A stretch of DNA of 56,776 nt from Treponema sp. Lineage in GTDB: Bacteria > Spirochaetota > Spirochaetia > Treponematales > Breznakiellaceae. A program made the position numbers and the translations under genes. Location: NCBI GenBank assembly GCA_009782955.1, contig WRIB01000006.1:1-56776 (forward strand), in the 5' to 3' direction. Shown piece after piece: positions 36,490 through 45,981 of this stretch. A model generated the notes under the pieces. The model did no database searches. It had not been told where the DNA came from and saw nothing but the letters and a program-made list of their open reading frames with translations. The stretch's first letter is position 1. Each line of letters starts with the position of its first letter.

Positions 36490-37521
36490 TTACAATTTTA
36501 CCAGTTCATAGGTTTTACTGCCGAGGCCGATGGCTGCTCCGTGGTTGATGGTTCGTATGCCGTTCCGTGATTCCATTCGCTGTATGAGGCTTCTTCCGTC
36601 AGGGGCGGCGTATACGAGGTCAACACAGGCTTGGTCGAGGGCCACGGGGTCGAGGGAAGAAAGAATACCGATGTCGTGCATATCGGGAGCGGCGGGGTTG
36701 CCCATACAATCGCAGTCTACTGAAAGGCGGTTCATTACGTTGATATAAAGGATTTTACCGTTCAAACTGTCAACAACGGATTTTCCGGCCTCTGCCATTG
36801 CGTCAAGAAATGCGTCCTGGTCCGGACTCCTCCATCCGGTATTCTTCGCTTTTCCGCCGGAGTGTATCCATGATTTGCCCTCAGCGGACGCGATACCAAT
36901 GGAAATGTTCTTTATTGCTCCGCCCAGGCCGGCCAGTTGATGACCTTTAAAATGGGAAAGGACAATGTAGTAATCGTAATTGGCAAAATGCGCTCCTACA
37001 AAATTTTCCCTTAGTCTTGTTCCGCCTCGTACAGGGAGGCTTATAGAGCCGTTTTCGTCCAGTATGTCCACGTTCGCGATGGCGGTGAATCCATGATCCC
37101 GCGCTACCTGTTTGTGATATGCCGTACTTGACCGCCTCCCACCGGCGACTGTGTTGGATTCAACGATAGTACCGTTTAGAGATTGTACCAGGTTCTTTAT
37201 TAATGCAGGTCGTAAATAGTTGCTGTTGGGCGGTTCACCTGTGCTGATTTTTACCGCTACTTTGCCGCTTGGCCGTTGACCGAGTGCATTATAAACTGCC
37301 GCCAGTCCGGCAGGGCTTATGTCGGAGGTAAAGTATACCTTTGGTTGTCCGGTATGGCCCGGTTCTACGGGTGTTTCGGGGATACCTGTCTGATTTTGGA
37401 CGGGTTGTTGTGCTACGGCTTTTGCAGTACAGCCTGAACAGGACAGTAAGACGGATATAGAAAAGCATAACACTAACGATACCGCAGCCCTAGCAAATGA
37501 AAAAAGGTGTTTGTCTTGCAT
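36490..37521 (-). CDS. DUF362-family lipoprotein
   Basis: 343 residues with a lipobox (SISVLLSC, Cys 28) and a DUF362 core: KVAVKISTGEPPNSNYL, VLSHFKGHQLAGLGGAIKN, SLDPVALDQACVDLVY. DUF362 proteins are often Fe-S-associated, but no cluster motif is present here beyond DCDCMG. The function is unknown. The reading begins 437 bp from DUF1016, across a structured intergenic region that would be its leader. Confidence 0.8.
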   Translation of the reverse strand: MQDKHLFSFARAAVSLVLCFSISVLLSCSGCTAKAVAQQPVQNQTGIPETPVEPGHTGQPKVYFTSDISPAGLAAVYNALGQRPSGKVAVKISTGEPPNSNYLRPALIKNLVQSLNGTIVESNTVAGGRRSSTAYHKQVARDHGFTAIANVDILDENGSISLPVRGGTRLRENFVGAHFANYDYYIVLSHFKGHQLAGLGGAIKNISIGIASAEGKSWIHSGGKAKNTGWRSPDQDAFLDAMAEAGKSVVDSLNGKILYINVMNRLSVDCDCMGNPAAPDMHDIGILSSLDPVALDQACVDLVYAAPDGRSLIQRMESRNGIRTINHGAAIGLGSKTYELVKL

Positions 37522-37958
37522 ATAGTATTCTCCTTAGTTTTTTAAAAAGTGTTAACCAGAGATAAATTAAAGCAGTATGCCGCTCGTTTTCGGGCAGGCT
37601 AATTCCATAACGTATCATTGTATATCACTGCAAAAAAGTCAAGAAAAATGTGTTTTTTGAAAAAAAGTATCAGTGTTGTATCAGTCAGGGTCAATGCAAG
37701 ATTTGTGAGAAAGAGGCTCACAAATTGGTAGTTATCGGTGGCAGTTATCGAGAAATCCTCGGCAACTGAAATGTCAGCCTATTTTCTGCAACCAACGGGT
37801 GCAGTTTTTATTTTGTGGAGTTGCTAAGTAATCCTTAGTAACTGAAATTTCTACCCAATTTCTGCAGCTGGTGAGTGCAGAAATTCATGTATTCATTTTT
37901 CGCTATCTAAAATAGATTCGGCGATCAGTGATCGCCGAATTGCTCCGGTTTTATTACA
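37522..37958. other. Intergenic region with several hairpins and a structured tandem repeat
   Basis: No gene. A 9-bp hairpin ATTTGTGAG/CTCACAAAT is at 37701-37725. Two homologous structured units occupy 37743-37804 and 37818-37880. A near-perfect palindrome (ATTCGGCGATCA, one base, complement; 37917-37941) lies just beyond the DUF1016 stop and may terminate that operon. Confidence 0.7.
37743..37880. repeat. Two tandem structured units with covarying stems
   Basis: Units start 75 bp apart. In each, AGTT...AACTG closes a stem with a 5-nt loop. The inner stem is CGAG/CTCG in unit 1 and TAAG/CTTA in unit 2, so two base pairs change together (C-G to T-A and G-C to A-T) while the loop (AATC) and ACTGAAAT stay. 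A second hairpin, CTGCA...TGCAG, follows in both. The paired changes are what a conserved folded RNA, or a DNA element with symmetry, would show. Confidence 0.7.
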
Positions 37959-39005
37959 TTAATTCCGCTTATCAAGCAGCTGCCTTGCTTTTATCCGTTC
38001 ACGGGCTTCCAGAAGGAGCGTATGGATTTTTTCTTCCAGTTTTTCCTTTGGTGGAAGCTCTGTCCAGTATTCGGCGACCATGATGCCGTCCTTATCCATT
38101 TCCAGCAGCTCTATCTGTTCACGACTGTCTCCTGCACAAAGAATAAGGCCAATGGGTTCTTTTTCATCAGGCTGCCGTTCATACCTGTTTAGCCATTTTA
38201 GGTACAGTTTCATTTGGCCTTGATACTTTGCCTGAAATTTGCCGATTTTAAGTTCAATAGCCACAAGCCTCTTTGATTTGCGATGATAGAAAAGAAGGTC
38301 AAGGTAAAAATCATCCCCATCTATTGTCATGCGTTTTTGCCGTTCCACAAAAGCAAAACCTTTCCCCAATTCCAGAATAAAGCTCTCAAGATCACGCAAT
38401 ATGGCTTCTTCGATATCTTTTTCCAGATATGCGTTTTGCAAACCGAGGAAGTCCAGCAAATAAGGGTCTTTAAATGTATCCAAGGGGATTTTCGATTTTT
38501 TTGAAATTTGGGTATTGGCGATTCTGGTGCGTTCGAATGTCTTTTTTTCAATTAAGGCTCGAAGGTCCCTTTTTCCCAAGCTTTCATCAATCGCACGTTG
38601 GGCATAAAATAACTTTTCTTCAATCGATTTGAGAGGAAGCAGTATTATTATGTGAGACCAGCTTAATTGTCGTGCCAGTGGAACGACAATCTTTTTTTCG
38701 GGGAAACACTCCGCAAATTGTAACATTCTTCGCAGGTTTTTTTCTTCAAAACTTCGACCATATTCGGCAGACAACATCCCGGCAAGGTTCGAGACTATCT
38801 GCTTCCCATAGTCGGCACGTTTGTTGTTTAGAATTTCATCATTTATTCTTTTTCCTATTTGCCAGAATAACAGATTAACTGTGCTTTTTGCCTGTGATAT
38901 TACTTTTTGCTTGCTTTTTTCAATGAGTAAAGATAGGTTTTTGTAGAGTGAAGCCATAAGGATTATTTTGTGTTTATCTTGTTCTGATGGTGGTAGATAC
39001 TTCAT
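37959..39005 (-). CDS. DUF1016/PDDEXK nuclease-domain protein (YhcG family)
   Basis: 348 residues. N-terminal DUF1016 helical domain (ARQLSWSHIIILL, FYAQRAIDESLGKRDLRALI) and a C-terminal PD-(D/E)XK domain with DDFYLDLLFYHRKSKRLVAIE then LKIG, including D and E-x-K. It is thought to act in nucleic-acid restriction. AAAGGAG precedes the ATG. It follows the CHAT protease gene by 56 bp on the same strand and probably shares its transcript. Confidence 0.9.
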   Translation of the reverse strand: MKYLPPSEQDKHKIILMASLYKNLSLLIEKSKQKVISQAKSTVNLLFWQIGKRINDEILNNKRADYGKQIVSNLAGMLSAEYGRSFEEKNLRRMLQFAECFPEKKIVVPLARQLSWSHIIILLPLKSIEEKLFYAQRAIDESLGKRDLRALIEKKTFERTRIANTQISKKSKIPLDTFKDPYLLDFLGLQNAYLEKDIEEAILRDLESFILELGKGFAFVERQKRMTIDGDDFYLDLLFYHRKSKRLVAIELKIGKFQAKYQGQMKLYLKWLNRYERQPDEKEPIGLILCAGDSREQIELLEMDKDGIMVAEYWTELPPKEKLEEKIHTLLLEARERIKARQLLDKRN

Positions 39006-39061
39006 ATTAGCTCCTTTCTGTAAATTCTCTCAACTGTGCCTGACATCCAAGTGTGAACATA

Positions 39062-40207
39062 TTAATTAATTTTCATTGCCAAATATTGATGGGGAATAAT
39101 AGATTTTTCGAGGTAATCTGCTTCTAGTATATTTGTTAATAAACCATTTTTAATTAGATTAGGTTGTACCAAGAAAAAGTTTTCAGGATTTACACCTTCT
39201 CTTACATAGAGCGTTGGTATATCAATTTCTGACGGGCTTACACTAGCTAGAATTCCTTTTGCTTGTTCAAATGCTTTTTTTATGGAAAAACCAAAGCCCA
39301 ACGACGAATAGAATTGAGCAGCAAATGCACTAGCTCCTTCATCACTAATTGAATCAGTCATGCCAATAGCTGCATCAACATATTTGATAATTGAAATAGC
39401 TTGTTCGTCTGTAAAACAAGCATCAAAAAAAATAAAATGTATCTTTTCTGATGATGACATAATAGTTTGAGTGATTGCTTCCTTGGAAACATATTGAGTG
39501 TTCCCATTAGCATTTTCCAATAGTAATTCACTGTTTTTTGAACCATGACCAGTAAAATGAACAATATCTGGATTTAATTCATTAATAGCTTGAAGTATAT
39601 CAAATGGACGAACAGCCCATCTGGTTTCAAAAACAATAGAATCTCGATATTCTGATTTTCTTATTACTTCCTGAATAGACCGTACTTCCTCATCTAAACG
39701 CAATTGACAAGTATCTTTGGGATTAGTAGCAAATAATAATACTACAATTTTTTCAGGAACATATTTTAATATTTCGATTTCTCTGGATAAACTATACTGT
39801 ATTTGGCTTTGACGCTGTAAAGAGATATTCATATTATTTAATTGGCGGGTACTTTCATCAATTCTTCTTTTTTCGTCCAATGCATGCTTTTTTATTTCCT
39901 TTTCTTCTTCTTGCCTGAACCTTTTTTCTTCATTAATCAATTCCTGATTTTTTGCAGCTATTTTTTTATCAATATTTGCGATTTTCTTATCAATTTCAGC
40001 TAAAGATTTTTGAGCATTTGATATTTCTCGTAATTTTGATTGTATTGTAGATTGTGATTTTGTATGAGAAATTGTGTTATTTGCAGATAAAATTTTTGTA
40101 TTTAATGGCGGTATTTTTGAACTTTCATTGGCTCTATCTTTCGATAGTTTTGCCAATTCATCTCTGTTTCTTTGGATATTATTTCTGTAGGTATCAATCA
40201 TTGGCAT
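39062..40207 (-). CDS. CHAT (caspase-like) protease with N-terminal coiled coil
   Basis: 381 residues from the ATG at 40207 (MPMIDTYRN); an in-frame GTG at 40219 overlapping the methylase stop is the alternative. Residues ~1-140 are a charged, Lys/Glu-rich coiled coil. The CHAT domain begins at KIVVLLFATNPKDT and RLDEEVRSIQEVI. The catalytic pair is His in HFTGHGS (about 221) and Cys in FFDACFT (about 264), so both are present. CHAT proteases in bacteria are often cell-death effectors in anti-phage defence. Here it follows a type IIG-like methylase by 8 bp, so the coiled coil may be a sensor or partner surface. AT-rich and probably acquired. Confidence 0.85.
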   Translation of the reverse strand: MPMIDTYRNNIQRNRDELAKLSKDRANESSKIPPLNTKILSANNTISHTKSQSTIQSKLREISNAQKSLAEIDKKIANIDKKIAAKNQELINEEKRFRQEEEKEIKKHALDEKRRIDESTRQLNNMNISLQRQSQIQYSLSREIEILKYVPEKIVVLLFATNPKDTCQLRLDEEVRSIQEVIRKSEYRDSIVFETRWAVRPFDILQAINELNPDIVHFTGHGSKNSELLLENANGNTQYVSKEAITQTIMSSSEKIHFIFFDACFTDEQAISIIKYVDAAIGMTDSISDEGASAFAAQFYSSLGFGFSIKKAFEQAKGILASVSPSEIDIPTLYVREGVNPENFFLVQPNLIKNGLLTNILEADYLEKSIIPHQYLAMKIN

Positions 40208-40215
40208 TTGTAACC

Positions 40216-42639
40216 TCACTCCATTAAAAATCCATACTCATATACTTTAGGTTGAATTTTATCTGCTAATATAGATAAAGCCTGACGTAATTCCTTTATC
40301 AAGCCATTGTAAGTATCATCACCGCTCTTGTTATTCATCTTGCCGCTTTCATCTCTGCCTTGAAAAAATTCTCTAATATCATACAAACTTGCATTTACAT
40401 TTGCAGAGGGCTGTGAGTGATAGTATTTCCATAATTTCTTACCAGCCTTGAATACTGTTTTAGCTTCATCGGTAAATTTACGCTTAATACAAAATGTATC
40501 CTCGTGTTGTTCAAATAAATCTGAATAACCGTTTTGAATTATTTTCCCGCTCATGAAACTAACCATAAAATGACTGTCAAAAGTATCACGAGCATCAACA
40601 TCAGTTTCTGTAAATGGTATCCAGTGATTGATTCCATCTTTCATAGTAATTCTGTTTTGTCCGTGAAATAATGTAAACGCTAAGCAATCATTCTGAAATT
40701 CAATATCATTCTTATAATCGTCGCTTGATGGAAATAAGAATTGATCTCTGTCATTAAGCCAAGTAGCATCTATACAAAGTCGTACTGCAAAATATATACA
40801 ACCTTCAATTAAGTTTATGCTTGAACAACCATAATAATTAAAATGACGAGTTCCTTCATTCACTGTTATATAAGGTTGATTATTTTTTAAAAAATCCGGC
40901 GCAGGATTACACACGAAACCAATAGCTTTTTCTTTGCTTATGTCAAATCTTTTAATCCATTTATTTATTGAATCACCAGTGGTCGAATAGAATGTTTTTT
41001 TTATTTTACTTTCATCTACTTGAAACTTAACACGTTTCGGGAATTTCTTTCCATTATTATCCCAGAAAGAAAAACCAATCGGAAAATGTCCAACAACATT
41101 ATCAAATGAATCAGAGCGAACAATAAATCCTTTTTTAAATTCTGCTCTAAAAAATTCTCTGAAATTAATAAAATTTTGACTATTAATAAATTTAACTTTT
41201 GAAAATAAGGCTAATTTAGAATCTGGTATTTCATGGTATATTCGAGCAACAAACAATGTGAATATCTCATTTGCTGCTTTTCCTAAGCTTGATTGATATT
41301 TATCTTTAGTCTTGTTAATTGTCGAAACACCAGGTTTATTCTTACCAGAGCCAGAAATGGTAGATGAACTTGTTGCTTCAGCATAGGGAGGATTTATGTA
41401 AATAACCAACCTTTTCCGTTTTTTGTCATTCTTGATAATATCCAGTAAGCCCTTTGGCAATTTTTCAAAATCGTCATTCAAAAAATCAAATTGAAAAACG
41501 TGGTCTTCCAGTAAGTTTGCACCGTTTCTAATACGGTCTTTCATTACATCTACATCGGCTTTATCAAGCGTGGAAGCCCAAATATTGTATTTATTGGTAA
41601 GTCCTGCCAGTAGGTTGCCTGTTCCGGCGGCACAATCCCAAACGTAGTATTCGTCCTGCCAGTTTTCGCCCAATGTATCGGCGATATATTTTTGGGAGAG
41701 TTCTACCCATTGTTTTGGGGTAAAGAATGAACCTTTACGCTCACGAATATCCTGCGGTACAAGTAAATCCCTGCGGTTTATTATATAATCCCAATATTCT
41801 TCCAGCGGGGGGCGTTCATATCTATCCCAAAATTCCTTATGGGCTTTTTGATTGTCATTAAATCCGACTTCTTTATACAAAGAAAAACCTGCATCATCGA
41901 ATTTTTTATCAAATTTATACTGGTTATTCATCAAGATAACAAACAATTTTTCTTTTAGAGTATAATTATCTTTTGAGAGTAAATCGGCAAGAAAAAAATC
42001 TCCGTCTATGATACCGGACTTTTTTACCAAAGACCAATCAATGGCTATACTCTTTTTTACCTTTTCAAGCCATTTGCTGTAAATTATTACAAAGTTGTTT
42101 TTATTTATTTGGAATTTGGCGGTTATATTTCCGGCTACCAGATTGTTATTTATGAAATCAACAATTTCTTTTTTATCCGTATCAAAGTCAAAAATGAGAA
42201 TGTTCTTTTTTGACAGTTTTTCAATTTTCTTTTTGGTTTTCAGAAAATCAGGGGTAGTATGATTACTTGGGGTAATGATCCAGTTTACGTCATTGTCATT
42301 GAAAATTGGCAATATGTCGTGAAATGGAACAAACGCTATTTTGGCGGTATCAAAACAGGCAATATATGGCGGAGGTAAATGTTCCCCTTTTTCGTAAGTT
42401 TTTTTAATAGTTAATATTAACTGTGTAAGCATTGCGGATATATCGGCGACACCCTTTTTGCTTTCCGCCCATAGGTAGTGGCGTTTCCAAATAGTGCCTT
42501 TTAGGGTTTTCGCTTCCGTTACAATAAAGTCTATATTTCCAATATTCGGTTCATAGGCATATTTTGAGGCGTTGAAAAAATCACGGAACACTGCTGCTTT
42601 GAAGGTTTCTTCCTTCGGTATGCTGCTGTAATTTGCCAT
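40216..42639 (-). CDS. Type IIG-like restriction-modification protein (N6-adenine methylase)
   Basis: 807 residues. The methylase core has RERKGSFFTPKQWVE (motif X), VWDCAAGTGNLLAG (motif I, ~333-346) and INPPYAEA (motif IV, NPPY at 416-419), as in N6-adenine methylases. Residues 1-70 have D37 and E59-S-K61, a plausible PD-(D/E)XK nuclease site, so cleavage and modification would be one chain. The C-terminal third would hold target recognition. It is AT-rich and uses codons unlike its neighbours. The gene is first in a minus-strand run with a CHAT protease and DUF1016, and no separate specificity subunit is nearby. Confidence 0.85.
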   Translation of the reverse strand: MANYSSIPKEETFKAAVFRDFFNASKYAYEPNIGNIDFIVTEAKTLKGTIWKRHYLWAESKKGVADISAMLTQLILTIKKTYEKGEHLPPPYIACFDTAKIAFVPFHDILPIFNDNDVNWIITPSNHTTPDFLKTKKKIEKLSKKNILIFDFDTDKKEIVDFINNNLVAGNITAKFQINKNNFVIIYSKWLEKVKKSIAIDWSLVKKSGIIDGDFFLADLLSKDNYTLKEKLFVILMNNQYKFDKKFDDAGFSLYKEVGFNDNQKAHKEFWDRYERPPLEEYWDYIINRRDLLVPQDIRERKGSFFTPKQWVELSQKYIADTLGENWQDEYYVWDCAAGTGNLLAGLTNKYNIWASTLDKADVDVMKDRIRNGANLLEDHVFQFDFLNDDFEKLPKGLLDIIKNDKKRKRLVIYINPPYAEATSSSTISGSGKNKPGVSTINKTKDKYQSSLGKAANEIFTLFVARIYHEIPDSKLALFSKVKFINSQNFINFREFFRAEFKKGFIVRSDSFDNVVGHFPIGFSFWDNNGKKFPKRVKFQVDESKIKKTFYSTTGDSINKWIKRFDISKEKAIGFVCNPAPDFLKNNQPYITVNEGTRHFNYYGCSSINLIEGCIYFAVRLCIDATWLNDRDQFLFPSSDDYKNDIEFQNDCLAFTLFHGQNRITMKDGINHWIPFTETDVDARDTFDSHFMVSFMSGKIIQNGYSDLFEQHEDTFCIKRKFTDEAKTVFKAGKKLWKYYHSQPSANVNASLYDIREFFQGRDESGKMNNKSGDDTYNGLIKELRQALSILADKIQPKVYEYGFLME

Positions 42640-42685
42640 TTACTTTGCTTTTTCCATAATATATTACACTTAATTGGTAATTCTA

Positions 42686-42886
42686 TCATAACCTATGATA
42701 CGTAACCACAACCCGCTCTTCAATGACCTGCGGCGGCTTCCTTGGGACAATTCGGGAGGAAATCTTGCAAAGCTTACGCTGTCCTATTGATTGCAGATTG
42801 AGACTGGAAGAGGGGTTTATTACAATAAAATACTTCTTTGTATCCGGCCTTTTATAGGGCCGAAACGGGCCTGAAACGCGGGGCAT
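42686..42886 (-). pseudogene. Truncated integrase-like fragment
   Basis: 66 residues from an ATG with a textbook GGAGG 7 nt upstream. PFRPYKRPDTKKYFIVINP resembles the N-terminal arm of tyrosine recombinases found in treponemes, but the catalytic domain is missing, so it would be inactive. It lies 120 bp from the 3' end of tRNA-Leu, the normal place for an integrase after insertion at a tRNA. The family assignment is by likeness only. Confidence 0.45.
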
Positions 42887-43008
42887 GGGTACACCTCCAA
42901 AAAATAAAAGCACAATAAAAGCACAGTGTACCCACACTCATTAAAATTTAGAAAAAAAAACTTAAACTTCAAAACATAAGTCGTTACAATATAAAGACTT
43001 ACGTTTAT

Positions 43009-43090
43009 TGCGGCCTAGAAGACTTGAACTTCCATGCCTCTCGGCACTAGCACCTCAAGCTAGCGTGTCTACCAGTTCCACCAAGGCCGC
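43009..43090 (-). tRNA. tRNA-Leu (GAG), probable island attachment site
   Basis: 82 nt with a long variable arm. Acceptor GCGGCCT/AGGCCGC; anticodon stem CTAGC/GCTAG with loop TTGAGGT (GAG); T-arm GAAGT-TCAAGTC region. Its 3' end points toward the truncated integrase and the methylase-CHAT strip. No second copy of the tRNA 3' end was found by eye at the other side of the island. Confidence 0.93.
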
Positions 43091-43149
43091 AGCAATTCAT
43101 ATTAATACCAAAACTAAGCCTTTAGTGTCAATATGCCGAATATCAATGT

Positions 43150-45948
43150 ATGAAAAAGCATTACCTTGTCTCAATTTTGAGCCTAATAACGATTTTACTT
43201 GCCGCTTGCAGCACTAGTCCCAAGGAACCCAAAGAACCCAGGGTTTCAAGTTCAAAGGACCCGCAGATTTTCAGTTTAATAGAAAAGGGTAAAACCAGGG
43301 AAGCACAGGCACTCTATACCGGGCAAACATCGGTAATTACCCGGGATACCAAGGGAAGAACCACCCTTCATGCGGCTGCCGAGACAGATAATGCAGAAAT
43401 GGTGCGGTTTCTTTTGGCTATGGGAGCGGAAGTGGATGCTCTGGACAACGAAGGCAGGACTCCCTTAGGTATTGCTGCGTCAAAATCCAACCCGGAAATA
43501 GTCCGTCAATTAACCGCTGCCGGGGCGGATATTCATCACCCTTTGAATACAGGTAATACCATAACGCCTGCATTATTGGGTGTCCGGGCAAACGGTGCTT
43601 TATTGGAAGCTTTGATACATCCCCAATCCAGGAACAGCCGCGGAGACGAAGGGCTGACACTTATCCACCTTGCTGGCCGCGAAGGAAAGGCAGATTCGGC
43701 CAGAGTCATAGTTTCTGCCGGAGCATTAATTAATGAAAGAGATGATTCCGGTAAAACCGCTCTTGACTATGCTTTCGAAAATACCTATTCCCCGGAATGC
43801 GCCGAGACGGCTGAAACACTCGTTCTTGCAGGAGCTTTTTCTTCCAACCCTTTCAATTCATATTTTGCCCCTGCGGCACGGAGCGCTAATTATAATATGC
43901 GTATAGCCGACGGTTACACAGCATTGCACTATGCCGCACGGGAAGGTTATTCAGGTTATATTGATTTTTTCCTTGACAAAAAAGCCGATGTCAACATAAA
44001 AAACAATTCCGGCTCTACTGCCCTTCATGAAGCAACCAGGATGGGCAGGCTGGAAATTATGGAACTGTTAATAAGAAAAGGAGCAGAAGTTAATATTCAG
44101 GATGCGAAAGGTAATTCTCCCCTTCATCTTGCTATTCCTGAGAATAATCATGATAGAGCCATTGCCATACTGATTTACAACCGGGCAAATCCCAATCTGC
44201 GTGACGAACACGGAGAAACACCCCTCCATGTAATGATTACCCTTGGAAGGTCCGGTAAAATAATTAACGAACTCCTCTTGGGAGGCGCTGATGTTACATC
44301 CCGTAATATTGAGGGCAAAACAGCATTGTATCTTGCAGTGGAAAATAACCGCTCAGACTTGATACCATTATTGCTAAACCATGGGGCAGACATTTTTGCC
44401 GCAGATAACAAAAATCTTACGCCATTGGATCTTGCTACCAGAGAAAACAACCCCGAAGTACTTGATGTACTTTTAACTCCGGAAACTGTTTTGCAAAGCG
44501 ACAGCGCCGGAAATACCCCTCTTCATTTTGCTGTAAAAAACAGCAACGATCCGGCAATTGCAGAACTTATTATTGACAGGAATGGGTTTATAAACGCACG
44601 GAACAAAGAAGGAAACACAGCCCTGCACCTTGCGGTTTCAATGAACCGTGAAGCAGTAGGAACTTTGCTTATTTTACGGGGAGCTGATATTTTTGCCCCT
44701 AACTCCAAAGGAGAAAATCCCATATATCTTGCTTTTCATTCACCGGGAAATGTAAGGGAATGGATGCTGACCGAAAAAACTCTTGCGGCCGAAGACGGTC
44801 TTGGAAATACTGTTCTTCATTATGCAGCCCAGTGGAAATTGGCCGCTCATATTCCTCTTTTGGTACGCAAAGGTTCCAAGTTGGAAGCGCCAAATGCTAC
44901 CGGAGAAACTCCGCTTTTTATGGCTGCCCGTGCCGATTCACCCGAGACAATACATGCTCTTATTGCTGCCGGAGCTTCAATTAATGCCAGAGACGCATTG
45001 GGAAACAGTCCGCTTCATACGGCGGTTCGATGGAATGCTCAAAGATCTATCGATCCTTTATTGGCTGCCGGGAATAACATTAATGCACAGAATTTTGAAG
45101 GGAAATCACCGCTTCATGAAGCTGTACGGCTGGGATTAAGTTCTTCGGAAGCATCTCTTATTGCCCGGAAAGCAAATATAGAAATCAGGGATATACAGGG
45201 AAATACTCCGCTAATGGAAGCTGTTGAAGCAGGGTTTCCCGGTTCGGTGGAACGGCTTGCCAATGCCGGCGCTGATCCTATAACAAGGAATAATTCCGGA
45301 AACACTCCGCTCCATGTTGCCGTATCTACCCAGCAAAAAGATCTTATCAACCTGTTGCTTACTTATGGCTCTCCCATTCATACCCGCAATGTACATGGGG
45401 TTACTCCATTCCATATTGCCATTTCTATTTCTCCTGCCATGGTTGCAACGCTTCTGACCAAGGACAGAGTTGCCATGGCCGATGATGATGGTCTTTCGCC
45501 TCTCCATATTGCCATAATTCAGAAGGCATCCACAGAAACTGTACTGGTTATAATAAATCGCGGCTGCCGAATCTCGGCAGTCGATTCAGAAGGCCGCACT
45601 CCCCTTCGTCTTGCTTTGGATATGAATGCTCTTGATGAGGCAAAAACATTGGCCAATGCAGGTTCTGATGTATTTGCTCCTGCAGCCGACGGAAGAACAC
45701 CTGCAGCCGTGGCTCTTACCAAAGGAGAAAAGGCCGTCAGAGCTGTTTTTTCAGGCAGTGCAATTAATTCCCGGGACGGTACGGGAAATACCGTTCTTCA
45801 TTATGCAGCTCAGACAGGCAGAACCGACATGATTACCATTTTGCTTGAACTGGGCGGTAACAAAAATATAAGGAACATTGCTTCTGAAAGTCCGTCAGAT
45901 ATTGCTGTGCGCTGGAACCACGAAAATGCGGCGGCTATGCTGCAATGA
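43150..45948 (+). CDS. Giant ankyrin-repeat lipoprotein
   Basis: 932 residues. Lipobox LITILLAAC (Cys 20), then nearly the whole chain is ankyrin repeats of ~33 residues with the pattern GxTxLHxAxxxxxxxxxxLLxxGAD(I/V)xxxN. At least two dozen units can be counted. Examples are TTLHAAAETDNAEMVRFLL and NTPLHVAVSTQQKDLINLLL. Ankyrin arrays bind proteins; a lipid anchor would place this one on the periplasmic or outer face. It starts 60 bp after tRNA-Leu and has no clear Shine-Dalgarno. Length suggests an adhesin-like or scaffold role, which is inference. Confidence 0.92.
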   Translation: MKKHYLVSILSLITILLAACSTSPKEPKEPRVSSSKDPQIFSLIEKGKTREAQALYTGQTSVITRDTKGRTTLHAAAETDNAEMVRFLLAMGAEVDALDNEGRTPLGIAASKSNPEIVRQLTAAGADIHHPLNTGNTITPALLGVRANGALLEALIHPQSRNSRGDEGLTLIHLAGREGKADSARVIVSAGALINERDDSGKTALDYAFENTYSPECAETAETLVLAGAFSSNPFNSYFAPAARSANYNMRIADGYTALHYAAREGYSGYIDFFLDKKADVNIKNNSGSTALHEATRMGRLEIMELLIRKGAEVNIQDAKGNSPLHLAIPENNHDRAIAILIYNRANPNLRDEHGETPLHVMITLGRSGKIINELLLGGADVTSRNIEGKTALYLAVENNRSDLIPLLLNHGADIFAADNKNLTPLDLATRENNPEVLDVLLTPETVLQSDSAGNTPLHFAVKNSNDPAIAELIIDRNGFINARNKEGNTALHLAVSMNREAVGTLLILRGADIFAPNSKGENPIYLAFHSPGNVREWMLTEKTLAAEDGLGNTVLHYAAQWKLAAHIPLLVRKGSKLEAPNATGETPLFMAARADSPETIHALIAAGASINARDALGNSPLHTAVRWNAQRSIDPLLAAGNNINAQNFEGKSPLHEAVRLGLSSSEASLIARKANIEIRDIQGNTPLMEAVEAGFPGSVERLANAGADPITRNNSGNTPLHVAVSTQQKDLINLLLTYGSPIHTRNVHGVTPFHIAISISPAMVATLLTKDRVAMADDDGLSPLHIAIIQKASTETVLVIINRGCRISAVDSEGRTPLRLALDMNALDEAKTLANAGSDVFAPAADGRTPAAVALTKGEKAVRAVFSGSAINSRDGTGNTVLHYAAQTGRTDMITILLELGGNKNIRNIASESPSDIAVRWNHENAAAMLQ

Positions 45949-45981
45949 GAAGTATTGCATAAAACAATCATTACGCTAAAG

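Noticed and set aside
37743-37880. CRISPR-like repeats
   Set aside because: Only two diverged units that fold into hairpins, with no distinct spacers; better explained as a structured element.
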